From Halarchaeum grantii (lineage in GTDB: Archaea > Halobacteriota > Halobacteria > Halobacteriales > Halobacteriaceae), in contig NZ_BMPF01000001.1 of NCBI RefSeq assembly GCF_014647455.2, positions 1,054,001 to 1,118,000 of the forward strand: a DNA stretch of 64,000 bases, in the 5' to 3' direction. The notes below the pieces were generated by a model, which saw only the letters and a list, made by a program, of their open reading frames with translations, did not search any database and was not told the DNA's origin. The position numbers and the translations under genes were made by a program. Position 1 is the first letter of the stretch; each line of letters starts with the position of its first letter. Shown one piece after another: positions 15,922 to 23,245 of this stretch.

Positions 15922-16106
15922 CTCACCGTGTGGTTAGGGAAGTGAAACGAGTTCACTGTTCGGGTTGGTCACATCCCTATCTGGTTTTGGTCACTCGCCG
16001 CCACGGACGACGTGACCGCACTGGCGAGGGCGGCGAAGACGACGCCGATGGCGGTAGGTTCGCGGCGGGAAGCGTCGGCGTGGCCCCTCCCGGCGCTATC
16101 GGCCGG

Positions 16107-16112
16107 TTTATC
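16107..16112 (+). promoter_or_regulatory. TATA box of hjc
   Basis: TTTATC 24-29 bases before the hjc ATG at 16136. Confidence 0.6.
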
Positions 16113-16135
16113 CGCGCACGGCGGCGAGTGAGCGT

Positions 16136-16627
16136 ATGGTGCGAAACGAGAAGGGCGACCGGCGCGAGCGCGAGCTCGTGAATCGCCTCGACGAGGCGGG
16201 GTTCGCGGTGATGCGCGCGCCCGCCTCGGGGGCCGCGACGACGCGTGAACTCCCGGACGTCCTCGCGGGCGACGGCACGGCCTTCTACGCCGTCGAGGCG
16301 AAGTCCTCGGCGGGCGACCCCATCTACCTCACGGGCGAGGAGGTGGAGGCGCTCGTCTACTTCGCGCAAAACTTCGGCGCGCGTCCGAAGATCGGCGTGC
16401 GCTTCGACCGCGAGGACTGGTACTTCTTCCACCCTTCGGAGTTGCACGTCACGGACGGCGGGAACTACCGCGTGAAGAAGGAGACGGCGCTCGCCGACGG
16501 GGAGACGATCGACGACCTGGCGGCCGCAGGCGAGCGCGACGCGGACGGCGCGGACGTCGAGGGGGTCCTGCAGGCCGTCGCGCAGGGCGCCCTCACGGTC
16601 GAGGAAGCGACCGAGATGCTGTCGTAG
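16136..16627 (+). CDS. hjc: Holliday junction resolvase Hjc
   Basis: A 163-residue archaeal resolvase that cuts four-way junctions during recombination; acts downstream of RadA, also in this window. The nuclease core has the catalytic series: Glu in [10 protein letters not shown] near residue 12, ELPDVLAGD (Asp) and FYAVEAKSS (E-x-K). The first 115 residues cover the whole fold; the last 35-45 are an acidic extension ([16 protein letters not shown]). ATG 16136 lies at the right distance from a TATA box. Convergent with the SWIM gene. Confidence 0.93.
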   Translation: MVRNEKGDRRERELVNRLDEAGFAVMRAPASGAATTRELPDVLAGDGTAFYAVEAKSSAGDPIYLTGEEVEALVYFAQNFGARPKIGVRFDREDWYFFHPSELHVTDGGNYRVKKETALADGETIDDLAAAGERDADGADVEGVLQAVAQGALTVEEATEMLS

Positions 16628-17260
16628 TTACCGCGAGAGGCGCTCGAGGCGGGCGCGCGGGAACGCGTACGTCCGCACGCCGCGCTCGCGGAGCGAGCCG
16701 GGCGTCGCGTCACGAGTCGGGTAGACGGCCTCGACGACGGCATCACGCGGGTCGTAGCCGTCGTTCGTCGGATGGTCGGCGACCGTGTGATCGCCGACCG
16801 CGACGTCGGTCGCGCGCCGGGTGAGCGTCTCGACGACAACGAGGACGTCGCCGCGTTCGCGGTCGCGGACGAGCGTGCCGGGCGCGAGCGTGCAGGCCCC
16901 GCAGTAGGCCGGGTCCGGGGCGTCGGCGGCGACGAAGACCGGGTCGCCGCAGGCCGCACACGTGGCGTCGCGTTCGTCGGGCGCGGGGACGCGGCGCTCG
17001 GTGACGTCGATGGCGACGCGGCGGCGGTGCTTGCAGCGGCGCTCGCGGTAGCGGTAGTCGGGGCACGTGCATGTCCCTTCGTCGAGCGAGACGGTGTAGG
17101 CGGCGCCGCCGCGAACGACGACGTCGTAGCGGCCGTCGCCGAGCGCGACGACCGCCATCGGCTCACTGCGCGCGCGGTCGGCGCGGTTCTCGGTCGGCCC
17201 GTCCGGAGCGAGCGGGGCGAGGCGGGGGGTCGTGGTGCGAGTGGGTTTCGTTGGCACCAT
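16628..17260 (-). CDS. SWIM zinc-finger protein
   Basis: A 210-residue protein with a SWIM motif CTCPDYRYRERRCKH (C-x-C-x9-C-x-H, about residues 63-77), a DNA- or protein-binding zinc site, then a second Cys pair arrangement CAACGDPVF...YCGAC that looks like a zinc ribbon. The C-terminal part is a small beta domain. ATG 17260 is preferred over an internal ATG at 17158 because a TTTTAC box lies 24-30 bases upstream. Role unknown; haloarchaeal SWIM proteins are usually linked to chromatin or repair by inference only. Confidence 0.78.
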   Translation of the reverse strand: MVPTKPTRTTTPRLAPLAPDGPTENRADRARSEPMAVVALGDGRYDVVVRGGAAYTVSLDEGTCTCPDYRYRERRCKHRRRVAIDVTERRVPAPDERDATCAACGDPVFVAADAPDPAYCGACTLAPGTLVRDRERGDVLVVVETLTRRATDVAVGDHTVADHPTNDGYDPRDAVVEAVYPTRDATPGSLRERGVRTYAFPRARLERLSR

Positions 17261-17380
17261 GAGAACAGATAGGCGCTACGGCCGTAAAAGCGCATCACCG
17301 GGCCGGTGAGACGGCGTCTCGCGACGGCTGGGGAGGGACGGACCGCCACCCTTTTGCTCGCAGTGTGGAAAGGAGCGGGT

Positions 17381-17587
17381 ATGCTCATCGAACGCGACAC
17401 CGTCGTCGAAGCGGCCGTGACGCTCGCGGCGGTCGCGCTCTTCATCGGCATCATCGTCGTCGGTGACGAGGTCATCGGCGCGCAGGCGTTCACCCTCCAA
17501 GAGGGCTACACCGTCATCGGAGCCATCGTCGCCTTCGTCCTCGTCATGGCCGGTGCGGGCTTCTTCCTCTCCACGAAGCAGAACTAG
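17381..17587 (+). CDS. Small two-helix membrane protein
   Basis: A 68-residue protein with two hydrophobic helices (about residues 9-28 and 44-63) joined by an acidic loop, ending in LSTKQN. ATG 17381 follows a T-rich CCTTTTGC box about 30 bases upstream. I do not recognise the family. It faces priL tail-to-tail with three bases between stops. Confidence 0.7.
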   Translation: MLIERDTVVEAAVTLAAVALFIGIIVVGDEVIGAQAFTLQEGYTVIGAIVAFVLVMAGAGFFLSTKQN

Positions 17588-17590
17588 CGC

Positions 17591-18661
17591 TCAGGCGTCC
17601 GCGCTCTCCTCGTCGGTGTCTCGCTCCTCCCGCCAGTCCTCGAGGTCGTCGTCCTCGGCGTCGTCGAGTTTCGCCTCGTAGTAGCTGAGCGGGTGACTGA
17701 TGTGCTCGCAGAGCGCGTCGGGGTTCACGCAGTCGCCGTACGCCTGCATCGTCGCACACGACGGGGCCGTGTACTCGGTCGGGCTGGACTCGCCCTGAAT
17801 GTGGTCGGTCTGGTAGCGCGTCATCTCCTCGCCGAACCCCGGGTTCACCTCGTAGAGCTCGACGATTTCGTCCGTCGAGAGGCCGATGTTCCCGAGGAAC
17901 GCCGTGAGCGCGAACCGCGAGTGATGCGGGAGGTGGTCGCCGCGCTGGACGGCGTCGAGGAGGTGTTGCATACACGGCGGGAAGAGGTCGGGGACGACCG
18001 TGTCGATCTCGCGGGTGAGGTCGAGGTCCGCGAGCGTCTCGCGGATGGCCGCGAGCGGGTCGTCGAGCGCGTCGCCGATGGCGTCCGGCACGCCGAGCGG
18101 GAGGCCGTCCTCGACGCGTTCCTGCACGGCTTCCCGAAGGAGCGTGTCGAGTTCGGGTTCGCTCACCGGGACGACACCGGCGTCGAGCGGCCGATTGACG
18201 AGGCGCCACTCGTCGCCGCGCAGCGACGTCGCGAGGCGGAGGTAGGTCGCGACGTCCGCCTCGAAGCCGCCCTCTCGGAGTGCGCGGACGGTGTCGGCGA
18301 GGTCGAACTCACGCAGGAGGTCGGTGCGGGTGACGACGCCGCGACCCGCCTCGGCCGCGAAGTCAGCGCGGAAGCGCTCCTCGGCGCGGTTCGCCTCCGC
18401 CTGCGCGTAGTAGCGCGTGCAGACGTTCTCGTCGACGAGCGAGACGAGGACCCGCGCGACCGGATAGGAGAGGAGTTCGATGCGGTCCGACGCGACGCGC
18501 TCCCCGATGTCGCGCTCCGTGAGCGCGTTCTGCACGCGCTGTGTGGCGCGCTCGACGACGGCGTCCTCCTCTCGGACGACCTCGACGAGGTCCACGCCCG
18601 CCTCCTGAACGGCCCGACGGGCGTCGCGGGCGAACGGATACCGGGCGTGACGAGTCTCCAT
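17591..18661 (-). CDS. priL: DNA primase large subunit PriL
   Basis: A 356-residue regulatory subunit of the archaeal/eukaryotic-type primase that pairs with PriS. The C-terminal half carries four cysteines spaced for the Fe-S cluster: PPCMQHLL, then PSCATMQAYGDCVNPDALC, flanked by helices HHSRFALTAFLGNIG and HPLSYYEAKL typical of PriL. ATG 18661 begins the conserved METRHARYPFA; 29 further open codons upstream are unrelated. PriS is not in this window. It is divergent from the phosphatidylserine decarboxylase gene with 95 bases between starts. Confidence 0.93.
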   Translation of the reverse strand: METRHARYPFARDARRAVQEAGVDLVEVVREEDAVVERATQRVQNALTERDIGERVASDRIELLSYPVARVLVSLVDENVCTRYYAQAEANRAEERFRADFAAEAGRGVVTRTDLLREFDLADTVRALREGGFEADVATYLRLATSLRGDEWRLVNRPLDAGVVPVSEPELDTLLREAVQERVEDGLPLGVPDAIGDALDDPLAAIRETLADLDLTREIDTVVPDLFPPCMQHLLDAVQRGDHLPHHSRFALTAFLGNIGLSTDEIVELYEVNPGFGEEMTRYQTDHIQGESSPTEYTAPSCATMQAYGDCVNPDALCEHISHPLSYYEAKLDDAEDDDLEDWREERDTDEESADA

Positions 18662-18756
18662 ACGGACTGTCGGTGGGGGCGGACGCCGATAAACCGCCCG
18701 GTCCGGGACGTGACGGGACCACAAGAGGGTTGTCGGTCCCGTCCCCACTCCGGCGT

Positions 18757-19338
18757 ATGCGTCTCGCGCCCGGCGCCCGCACGTACGCCGTCCCGCCGCT
18801 CGCGCTCGCGATTCCCAGCCTGTTCGTCCTCCCGCCCGCCGGGGTCGCGCTCGCCGCGCTGGGGTGCTTCGTCCTCTGGTTCCACCGCGACCCCGAGCGC
18901 GAGGGCCCCGATTCGGGGGTTGTCGCGCCCGCTGACGGCCGCGTGAGCGTCCGCAGAGTCGAGGACGGCCGCGTCCGCGTCGGCGTCTTCATGAACGTCA
19001 CGGACGTCCACGTGAACCGCGCGCCGGAGGCGGGCGTCGTCGCGTCCGTCGACCACCGAGCGGGCGCGCACCGGCCGGCGTTCTCGAAGGAATCCGAGCG
19101 CAACGAGCGCGTCCGCATCACCACCGACAGCTACGAACTCGACCTCATCGCGGGGGCGTTCGCCCGCCGCATCCACCCCTACGTCGAGCCCGGCGACACC
19201 GTCGCGCGCGGCGAGCGGGTGGGGCACGTCTCCTTCGGGTCGCGCGCCGACGTCCTCCTCCCGCCCGAGTACGACGTCGAGGACGTCCGCGTCGCCGTCG
19301 GCGACACCGTGCGCGCCGGCGAGACGGTCATCGCCTGA
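18757..19338 (+). CDS. psd: Phosphatidylserine/archaetidylserine decarboxylase
   Basis: A 193-residue membrane-associated enzyme that decarboxylates the serine head group of archaeal lipids to ethanolamine. Two hydrophobic segments sit at about residues 9-38. The short archaeal/bacterial form is recognised by FHRDPEREGP, MNVTDVHVNRAP, the HRPAFSKESERNER loop and the self-cleavage site in VSFGSRADVLLP, where the Gly-Ser bond gives the pyruvoyl group. ATG 18757 lies just before the first membrane segment. Convergent with the UDG gene, one base between the stops. Confidence 0.9.
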   Translation: MRLAPGARTYAVPPLALAIPSLFVLPPAGVALAALGCFVLWFHRDPEREGPDSGVVAPADGRVSVRRVEDGRVRVGVFMNVTDVHVNRAPEAGVVASVDHRAGAHRPAFSKESERNERVRITTDSYELDLIAGAFARRIHPYVEPGDTVARGERVGHVSFGSRADVLLPPEYDVEDVRVAVGDTVRAGETVIA

Positions 19339-19339
19339 C

Positions 19340-19969
19340 TCAGCAGTAGTCGTCCAGCAGGCGCCCGAGCTCCGCCGCGTACTCCTCGTAGTCGTAGCCG
19401 AGTCGCGAGAGCCACATGTGTTGGTAGGCCGGATGGAGGACGGGGAGCACCGTCACGTCGAGCGGCGGGCACGGAACCGGCTCCAGGACCGCGTCGAGGA
19501 AGGAGTCGAGGTCGCGGCCCGCCGCGTCGAAGAGCACCCGCGTCGCGTGCTTCCCCGTCGTGACGACGACGGCGGGGTCGACGGCGTCGAGTTCGGCTTC
19601 GAGGTGCGAGAAGCAGTTCCCGAGCTCGTCCTCGCAGGGTTCGCGATTCGACCCCTCGCCGTCCGGCGGGAAGCACTTCACGGCGTTCGTGTAGAAGACG
19701 TCCGTGTGCCCGCTATCGGCGAACAGCGTGCGGACGATCTTGCCGGAGTGGCGCGCCGTGTACGCCATCCCCGTCCAGTTCCCGCCCTGCCAGCGCTCCT
19801 CCTCGGGCGTGCCCGCGCCCGGCGCCTCGCCGACCGCGACGACGGCCGCGTCGCGGGGGCCGTTCCCCCACGCGATGCACTCGCGGGCCTCCACGAGGGC
19901 GGGACAGCGCTCGCAGCCCGGTTCGATGGGGGACGCCGAATCGGGGTCCGGGAACTCGGGATCGCTCAT
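19340..19969 (-). CDS. Uracil-DNA glycosylase, Fe-S type
   Basis: A 209-residue base-excision repair enzyme that removes uracil from DNA. The N-terminal CERCPALVEARECI and two later cysteines (KCFPPDG, GNCFSH) fit the 4Fe-4S ligands of family 4/5-like enzymes; active-site motifs are VGEAPGAGTPEEE and the histidine-containing LHPAYQH. ATG 19969 (MSDPEFPDPD) is taken because the region further upstream is unrelated and a T-rich box lies 25-30 bases before it. The exact UDG family number is inferred. Confidence 0.85.
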   Translation of the reverse strand: MSDPEFPDPDSASPIEPGCERCPALVEARECIAWGNGPRDAAVVAVGEAPGAGTPEEERWQGGNWTGMAYTARHSGKIVRTLFADSGHTDVFYTNAVKCFPPDGEGSNREPCEDELGNCFSHLEAELDAVDPAVVVTTGKHATRVLFDAAGRDLDSFLDAVLEPVPCPPLDVTVLPVLHPAYQHMWLSRLGYDYEEYAAELGRLLDDYC

Positions 19970-20022
19970 GGGTACGCGGAGGCGGCCACGCGCAAAGAGG
20001 GGCGCGGCTTCGACGCGACCGA

Positions 20023-20280
20023 CTACGGGCGGTCCTCGACCGCCTCGACGCCGCCGGCGAAGGCGGACGCGAGCGCGCCGACGAGCGCGAAGACGCCGAG
20101 CGTCGAGAGCGCGAGGCGGGCGAGATACCGCAGGTCGGGCGCGAACGCCGCCGCGCCGCCGCCACGCGGGGCGTGCCCGAGGACGTTCGCCTCCGGGAGC
20201 GCCGCGACGTAGAGCGGGTTCGCGAGGCACGCGACGGCGACGACGAGGAGCGCAATGGCGAGGAGATGCGCGCGTTTCAC
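20023..20280 (-). CDS. Small membrane protein, unknown function
   Basis: GTG 20280 opens an 85-residue protein with a hydrophobic N-terminal helix (about residues 5-30, possibly a signal anchor) and a second helix at about 52-75. No family is recognised. Located between udg and pcn on the same strand; the 150 bases between it and pcn hold nothing I can support. Confidence 0.55.
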   Translation of the reverse strand: MKRAHLLAIALLVVAVACLANPLYVAALPEANVLGHAPRGGGAAAFAPDLRYLARLALSTLGVFALVGALASAFAGGVEAVEDRP

Positions 20281-20431
20281 GACGGCGAGTAGGCGGTGGG
20301 GGTACGTGGGTGTTACGCGAGCGTCCGGGGGTCGTCGAGGGCGGACACGTCGCGCTCACGAGGAAGGACGTGCTCGTCGAGCGCCCGCGAGAACGGTGAG
20401 AGAGAAAAGACGGGAACCGGCCGCGACGGCG

Positions 20432-21175
20432 TTAGTTCGACTGAATACGCGGGGCTAGCATATACGTGACGGAGCCGAGTCCTTCCGCGATGTCGAAGTG
20501 GAGTTTGACCGGGAACTCCTCGCCGAGTTCGAGGGTGACCTCGGCGTCCTTGGGGAGCGCCTTGTTCATGTCCTTGAGGTAGTCGAGGCTGAAGAGCGAG
20601 CGCGCGTCACCCGCCTCCAGGTCGATGAGGTCCTCGCGCTCGAGTTCGAGGTGGACGTCGTCGGTGTCGCCCTCGGCGTCGACGTAGAAGAGTTCCTTCT
20701 CGGCGTCGACGCCGAGCGCGATGTGGTCGGAGACCATGTCGGCGGCCCGGACGGCGCGGTCGATGTCCGCGCCCTCGACGACGACCTGGGCGGGGAGGTC
20801 GAGGTCGGGGAGGTCGGGCTCCTGCCGGATGCTGTCGGGGTCGATGAGCGCGAGCGTGTACTCGAGGCCCTCGATCCGGATGTGGAGTTTGCGGGTCTCC
20901 TCGTCGAGCTCGAACTGGACGAGTTGGCCGGCGTCCGCCATCCCGGCGATATCCTCGAGTCGGGAGAGGTTGACGCCGATGAGCCCGCCGTCGGCCTCGT
21001 AGGACTCGAAGGCGTCCGCGGAGAGTTCCAAGTCCACCATCCCGACGTTCGCGGGGTCGACGGCGCGAATCTCGAGGCCGTCCTCGTTGAGGTGGATCTT
21101 GCACTCGTCGACCAGCACGCTCACGGAGTCGAGCGTGTCCCGGAGCGTGTCGGCACTCACGATCGCCTTGAACAT
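20432..21175 (-). CDS. pcn: Proliferating cell nuclear antigen (sliding clamp)
   Basis: The 247-residue DNA sliding clamp, loaded by the RFC complex whose small subunits are also encoded here. Family landmarks are [16 protein letters not shown] at the start, [27 protein letters not shown], the inter-domain connecting region ([12 protein letters not shown]) and the end [14 protein letters not shown]. It is strongly acidic, as usual for halophile clamps. ATG 21175 is set by homology and by the TATA box TTTATTATG 26-34 bases upstream; 18 open codons further upstream are spurious. Divergent from rlmE. Confidence 0.97.
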   Translation of the reverse strand: MFKAIVSADTLRDTLDSVSVLVDECKIHLNEDGLEIRAVDPANVGMVDLELSADAFESYEADGGLIGVNLSRLEDIAGMADAGQLVQFELDEETRKLHIRIEGLEYTLALIDPDSIRQEPDLPDLDLPAQVVVEGADIDRAVRAADMVSDHIALGVDAEKELFYVDAEGDTDDVHLELEREDLIDLEAGDARSLFSLDYLKDMNKALPKDAEVTLELGEEFPVKLHFDIAEGLGSVTYMLAPRIQSN

Positions 21176-21200
21176 CTTGAAGAGCGGTACGGCCGACCAG

Positions 21201-21209
21201 CATAATAAA
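21201..21209 (-). promoter_or_regulatory. TATA box of pcn
   Basis: TTTATTATG on the minus strand, 26-34 bases upstream of the pcn ATG. Confidence 0.7.
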
Positions 21210-21333
21210 CTCCCGGTGTGCGCGCGCACGCGTGAGGGAGCGTCACGGTGGCGTACCGGCGCGGTGGCCCAGCGCGGTGGCGCGGCCGGCGAGCGAAGCG
21301 CGTAAACGCCGCCGCGTCCTTTCTTGTACTATC

Positions 21334-22107
21334 ATGGCCGGGAAGGACGAGTACTACAACCGAGCGAAACAGCAGGGCTATCGCGCCCGCTCGGCGTACA
21401 AGCTGAAGCAGTTGAACCGCGAACTCGACCTGATCTCGTCCGGAGACACGGTCGTCGACCTCGGCGCCGCCCCCGGCGGGTGGCTCCAAGTCGCCGCCGA
21501 GGAGGCGGGCGAGCACGGCCGCGTCATCGGCGTGGACTTCCAGCGCATCGACGCCGTCGAGAAGGGCGGTGCGCCCGTCGAGACGATTCGCGGCGACATG
21601 ACCGAGGACGAGACGAAAGCGGAAGTGAAGGAGGCCGTCGGCGGACGCGTCGACACCGTGCTCTCGGACATGGCGCCGAACATGACCGGCGAGTACAACC
21701 TCGATCACGCCCGCTCGGTCTACCTCGCCCAGCAGGCCCTCGAGACGGCGAGCGACCTCCTCGGCGAGGGCGGCGACTTCGCGGTGAAGGTCTTCCAGGG
21801 GCAGGACCTCGAGGGGTTCAAGGACGACGTCGCCCACGAGTTCGCGTTCACCCGGACGCTCTCGCCGGACGCCTCCCGGGACGCCTCCTCCGAGGTGTAC
21901 GTCGTCGGGAAGAACAAGCTCACCGGGCCCGTGCGGGTCGGCGACGAACTCGACGTCGAGATCGTCGACGAGGGCGAGGAGGGCGACGGCATCGCGAAGG
22001 TCGAGGGCTTCACGCTCTTCGTCCCCGAGGCCGAGATGGGCGACGAGCTCCGCGTCGAGGTAGTGGACGTGAAGCCGCGCTTCGCGTTCGCGGAGCGCCG
22101 CGACTAG
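21334..22107 (+). CDS. rlmE: 23S rRNA (uridine-2'-O)-methyltransferase with TRAM domain
   Basis: A 257-residue FtsJ/RrmJ-family enzyme that methylates a uridine ribose in 23S rRNA. The K-D-K-E catalytic set is visible: Lys in RSAYKLKQLN (about residue 23), VLSDMAPNMTG, FAVKVFQG, and the late Glu in SSEVYVVG; SAM binding by VVDLGAAPGGWLQ. After about residue 195 a TRAM domain (GPVRVGDELDVEI...IAKVEGFTLFVPEAEMGDELRVEV) adds RNA binding, a haloarchaeal/archaeal extension. ATG 21334 follows a CCTTTCTTG box 20-26 bases upstream. Confidence 0.92.
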   Translation: MAGKDEYYNRAKQQGYRARSAYKLKQLNRELDLISSGDTVVDLGAAPGGWLQVAAEEAGEHGRVIGVDFQRIDAVEKGGAPVETIRGDMTEDETKAEVKEAVGGRVDTVLSDMAPNMTGEYNLDHARSVYLAQQALETASDLLGEGGDFAVKVFQGQDLEGFKDDVAHEFAFTRTLSPDASRDASSEVYVVGKNKLTGPVRVGDELDVEIVDEGEEGDGIAKVEGFTLFVPEAEMGDELRVEVVDVKPRFAFAERRD

Positions 22108-22140
22108 GTCTTCTTCCCGGTCCGGCTCGCGGGCGGACGT

Positions 22141-22305
22141 ATGGGGCCCGTGAACGCGGACGACGTCGAGTGAGTGGCGACGGAGGGCGAGCGGATGCGC
22201 TTTCGTCCGAAGAGGCTCGGCGCCGACTCGCGGACGTTCGAGGCGTGGTTCACGGAGGGGGACGCGCGCTCGTACGAGGACCCGAGCGCGGACGGGGGCG
22301 GGTGA
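22141..22305 (+). pseudogene. Possible cupin-gene remnant with in-frame TGA
   Basis: From ATG 22141 the frame reads MGPVNADDVE, then TGA at 22171, then continues in the same frame as VATEGERMRFRPKRLG... to a stop at 22305. The start resembles the N-terminus of haloarchaeal cupin proteins, with TGA where TGG (Trp) might be expected. It is short, has no full domain and could be chance. Confidence 0.28.
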
Positions 22306-23019
22306 TTACTTCGTCGGCGCGACGCGGCCGGTCGCGGCCCGGTCGCCGAGGAGGGAGACGGCGGCGTAGACGAACGGCGTGTCGAGCAGCGCGATGCCGA
22401 GTTTGAGGACGTACTGCCCGACCATCAGGGAGGCGATGACGCTCCACGGGAGCGGCGTGGCACCGAGGAGTTCGGGGCCGAAGCGGAAGCCGATGAGGAC
22501 GAAGATGACGGTGTCGATGGCCTGGCTGGACGCCGTGGAGCCGACGTTGCGCAGCCAGAGGTGCGCGCCGTCGGTCCGGCGGCGCAGGGCGTGGAAGACG
22601 TAGACGTCCCAGTTCTGACTGACGAGATACGCGCAGAGCGACCCGAGGACGATGCTCGTCGAGGAGCCGAGGACGGTGGCGAACATCCCGGGGTCGACGG
22701 AGGAGCGCGCGGCGGGCGCGAGGATCGTCGACCAGACGAGCGCGAGCAACACGAAGTTCATCGCGAAGCCCGTGTTGACGACGACGGTGGCGGCGCGCCG
22801 GCCGTAGAGTTCGCTGTAGCAGTCGCTCGCGAAGTAGGTGAGCGCGTACGCGAGCGCGGCGCCCGGCATCACGAGCGTGCTCCCCGTCACCGGGAGCGCG
22901 ACCGGGATGTCGAAGGCGAGGACCTTCGACGCGGTGAGTTGGGCGGTGACGAGCGCGGTGACGAAGAGCGCGACGAGGGCGACGCGGCCGGTCGCGAGCG
23001 GGGGTTCGCCCTCACTCAT
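22306..23019 (-). CDS. Queuosine-precursor transporter family (YhhQ/VUT)
   Basis: A 237-residue transporter with about six membrane segments, matching the VUT/YhhQ family: LTASKVLAFDIPVALPVTGSTLVMPGA near the start, the family-typical TYFASDCYSELYGRRAA with acidic loop, and SQAIDTVIFVLIGF. Bacterial YhhQ imports preQ0/preQ1; in archaea preQ0 is the precursor of archaeosine in tRNA, which makes that substrate plausible here but inferred. Its start overlaps the stop of the upstream ribbon-helix-helix gene by eight bases, implying one transcript. Confidence 0.85.
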   Translation of the reverse strand: MSEGEPPLATGRVALVALFVTALVTAQLTASKVLAFDIPVALPVTGSTLVMPGAALAYALTYFASDCYSELYGRRAATVVVNTGFAMNFVLLALVWSTILAPAARSSVDPGMFATVLGSSTSIVLGSLCAYLVSQNWDVYVFHALRRRTDGAHLWLRNVGSTASSQAIDTVIFVLIGFRFGPELLGATPLPWSVIASLMVGQYVLKLGIALLDTPFVYAAVSLLGDRAATGRVAPTK

Positions 23020-23200
23020 CGTCGTCGCGGTCGTCCTCGAGGCGGCCGTGGCGGGCGTCGATCTCGTCGAGGACGTCCAGCGTCTTCCGCAGGGACGCGC
23101 GGATCGCGTCGGAGCGGTTCACGAACTTGCCGTCGTCACCGACGTGCGCGTCGAGGTCGTCGAGCAGTTCCTGTGGAACGTCGACGGAGATCTTCGGCAT
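23012..23200 (-). CDS. Ribbon-helix-helix (CopG-like) DNA-binding protein
   Basis: A 62-residue protein with an N-terminal strand KISVDVPQELLDDLD and the following helix-turn-helix NRSDAIRASLRKTLDVLDEI, the standard RHH pattern in which two strands of a dimer enter the DNA major groove. An acidic C-terminal tail follows. It overlaps the transporter gene and so may regulate that operon, or be nickel- or ligand-sensing; the sequence alone does not tell. Confidence 0.82.
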   Translation of the reverse strand: MPKISVDVPQELLDDLDAHVGDDGKFVNRSDAIRASLRKTLDVLDEIDARHGRLEDDRDDDE

Positions 23201-23245
23201 ACCCGAGTATTCTCGAGCGAATAGTTAAGCGCCGCGTTCGTCGCC

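Noticed and set aside
15978-16105. Possible small membrane ORF on the minus strand before hjc
   Set aside because: A hydrophobic frame exists but has no start codon at a sensible place.
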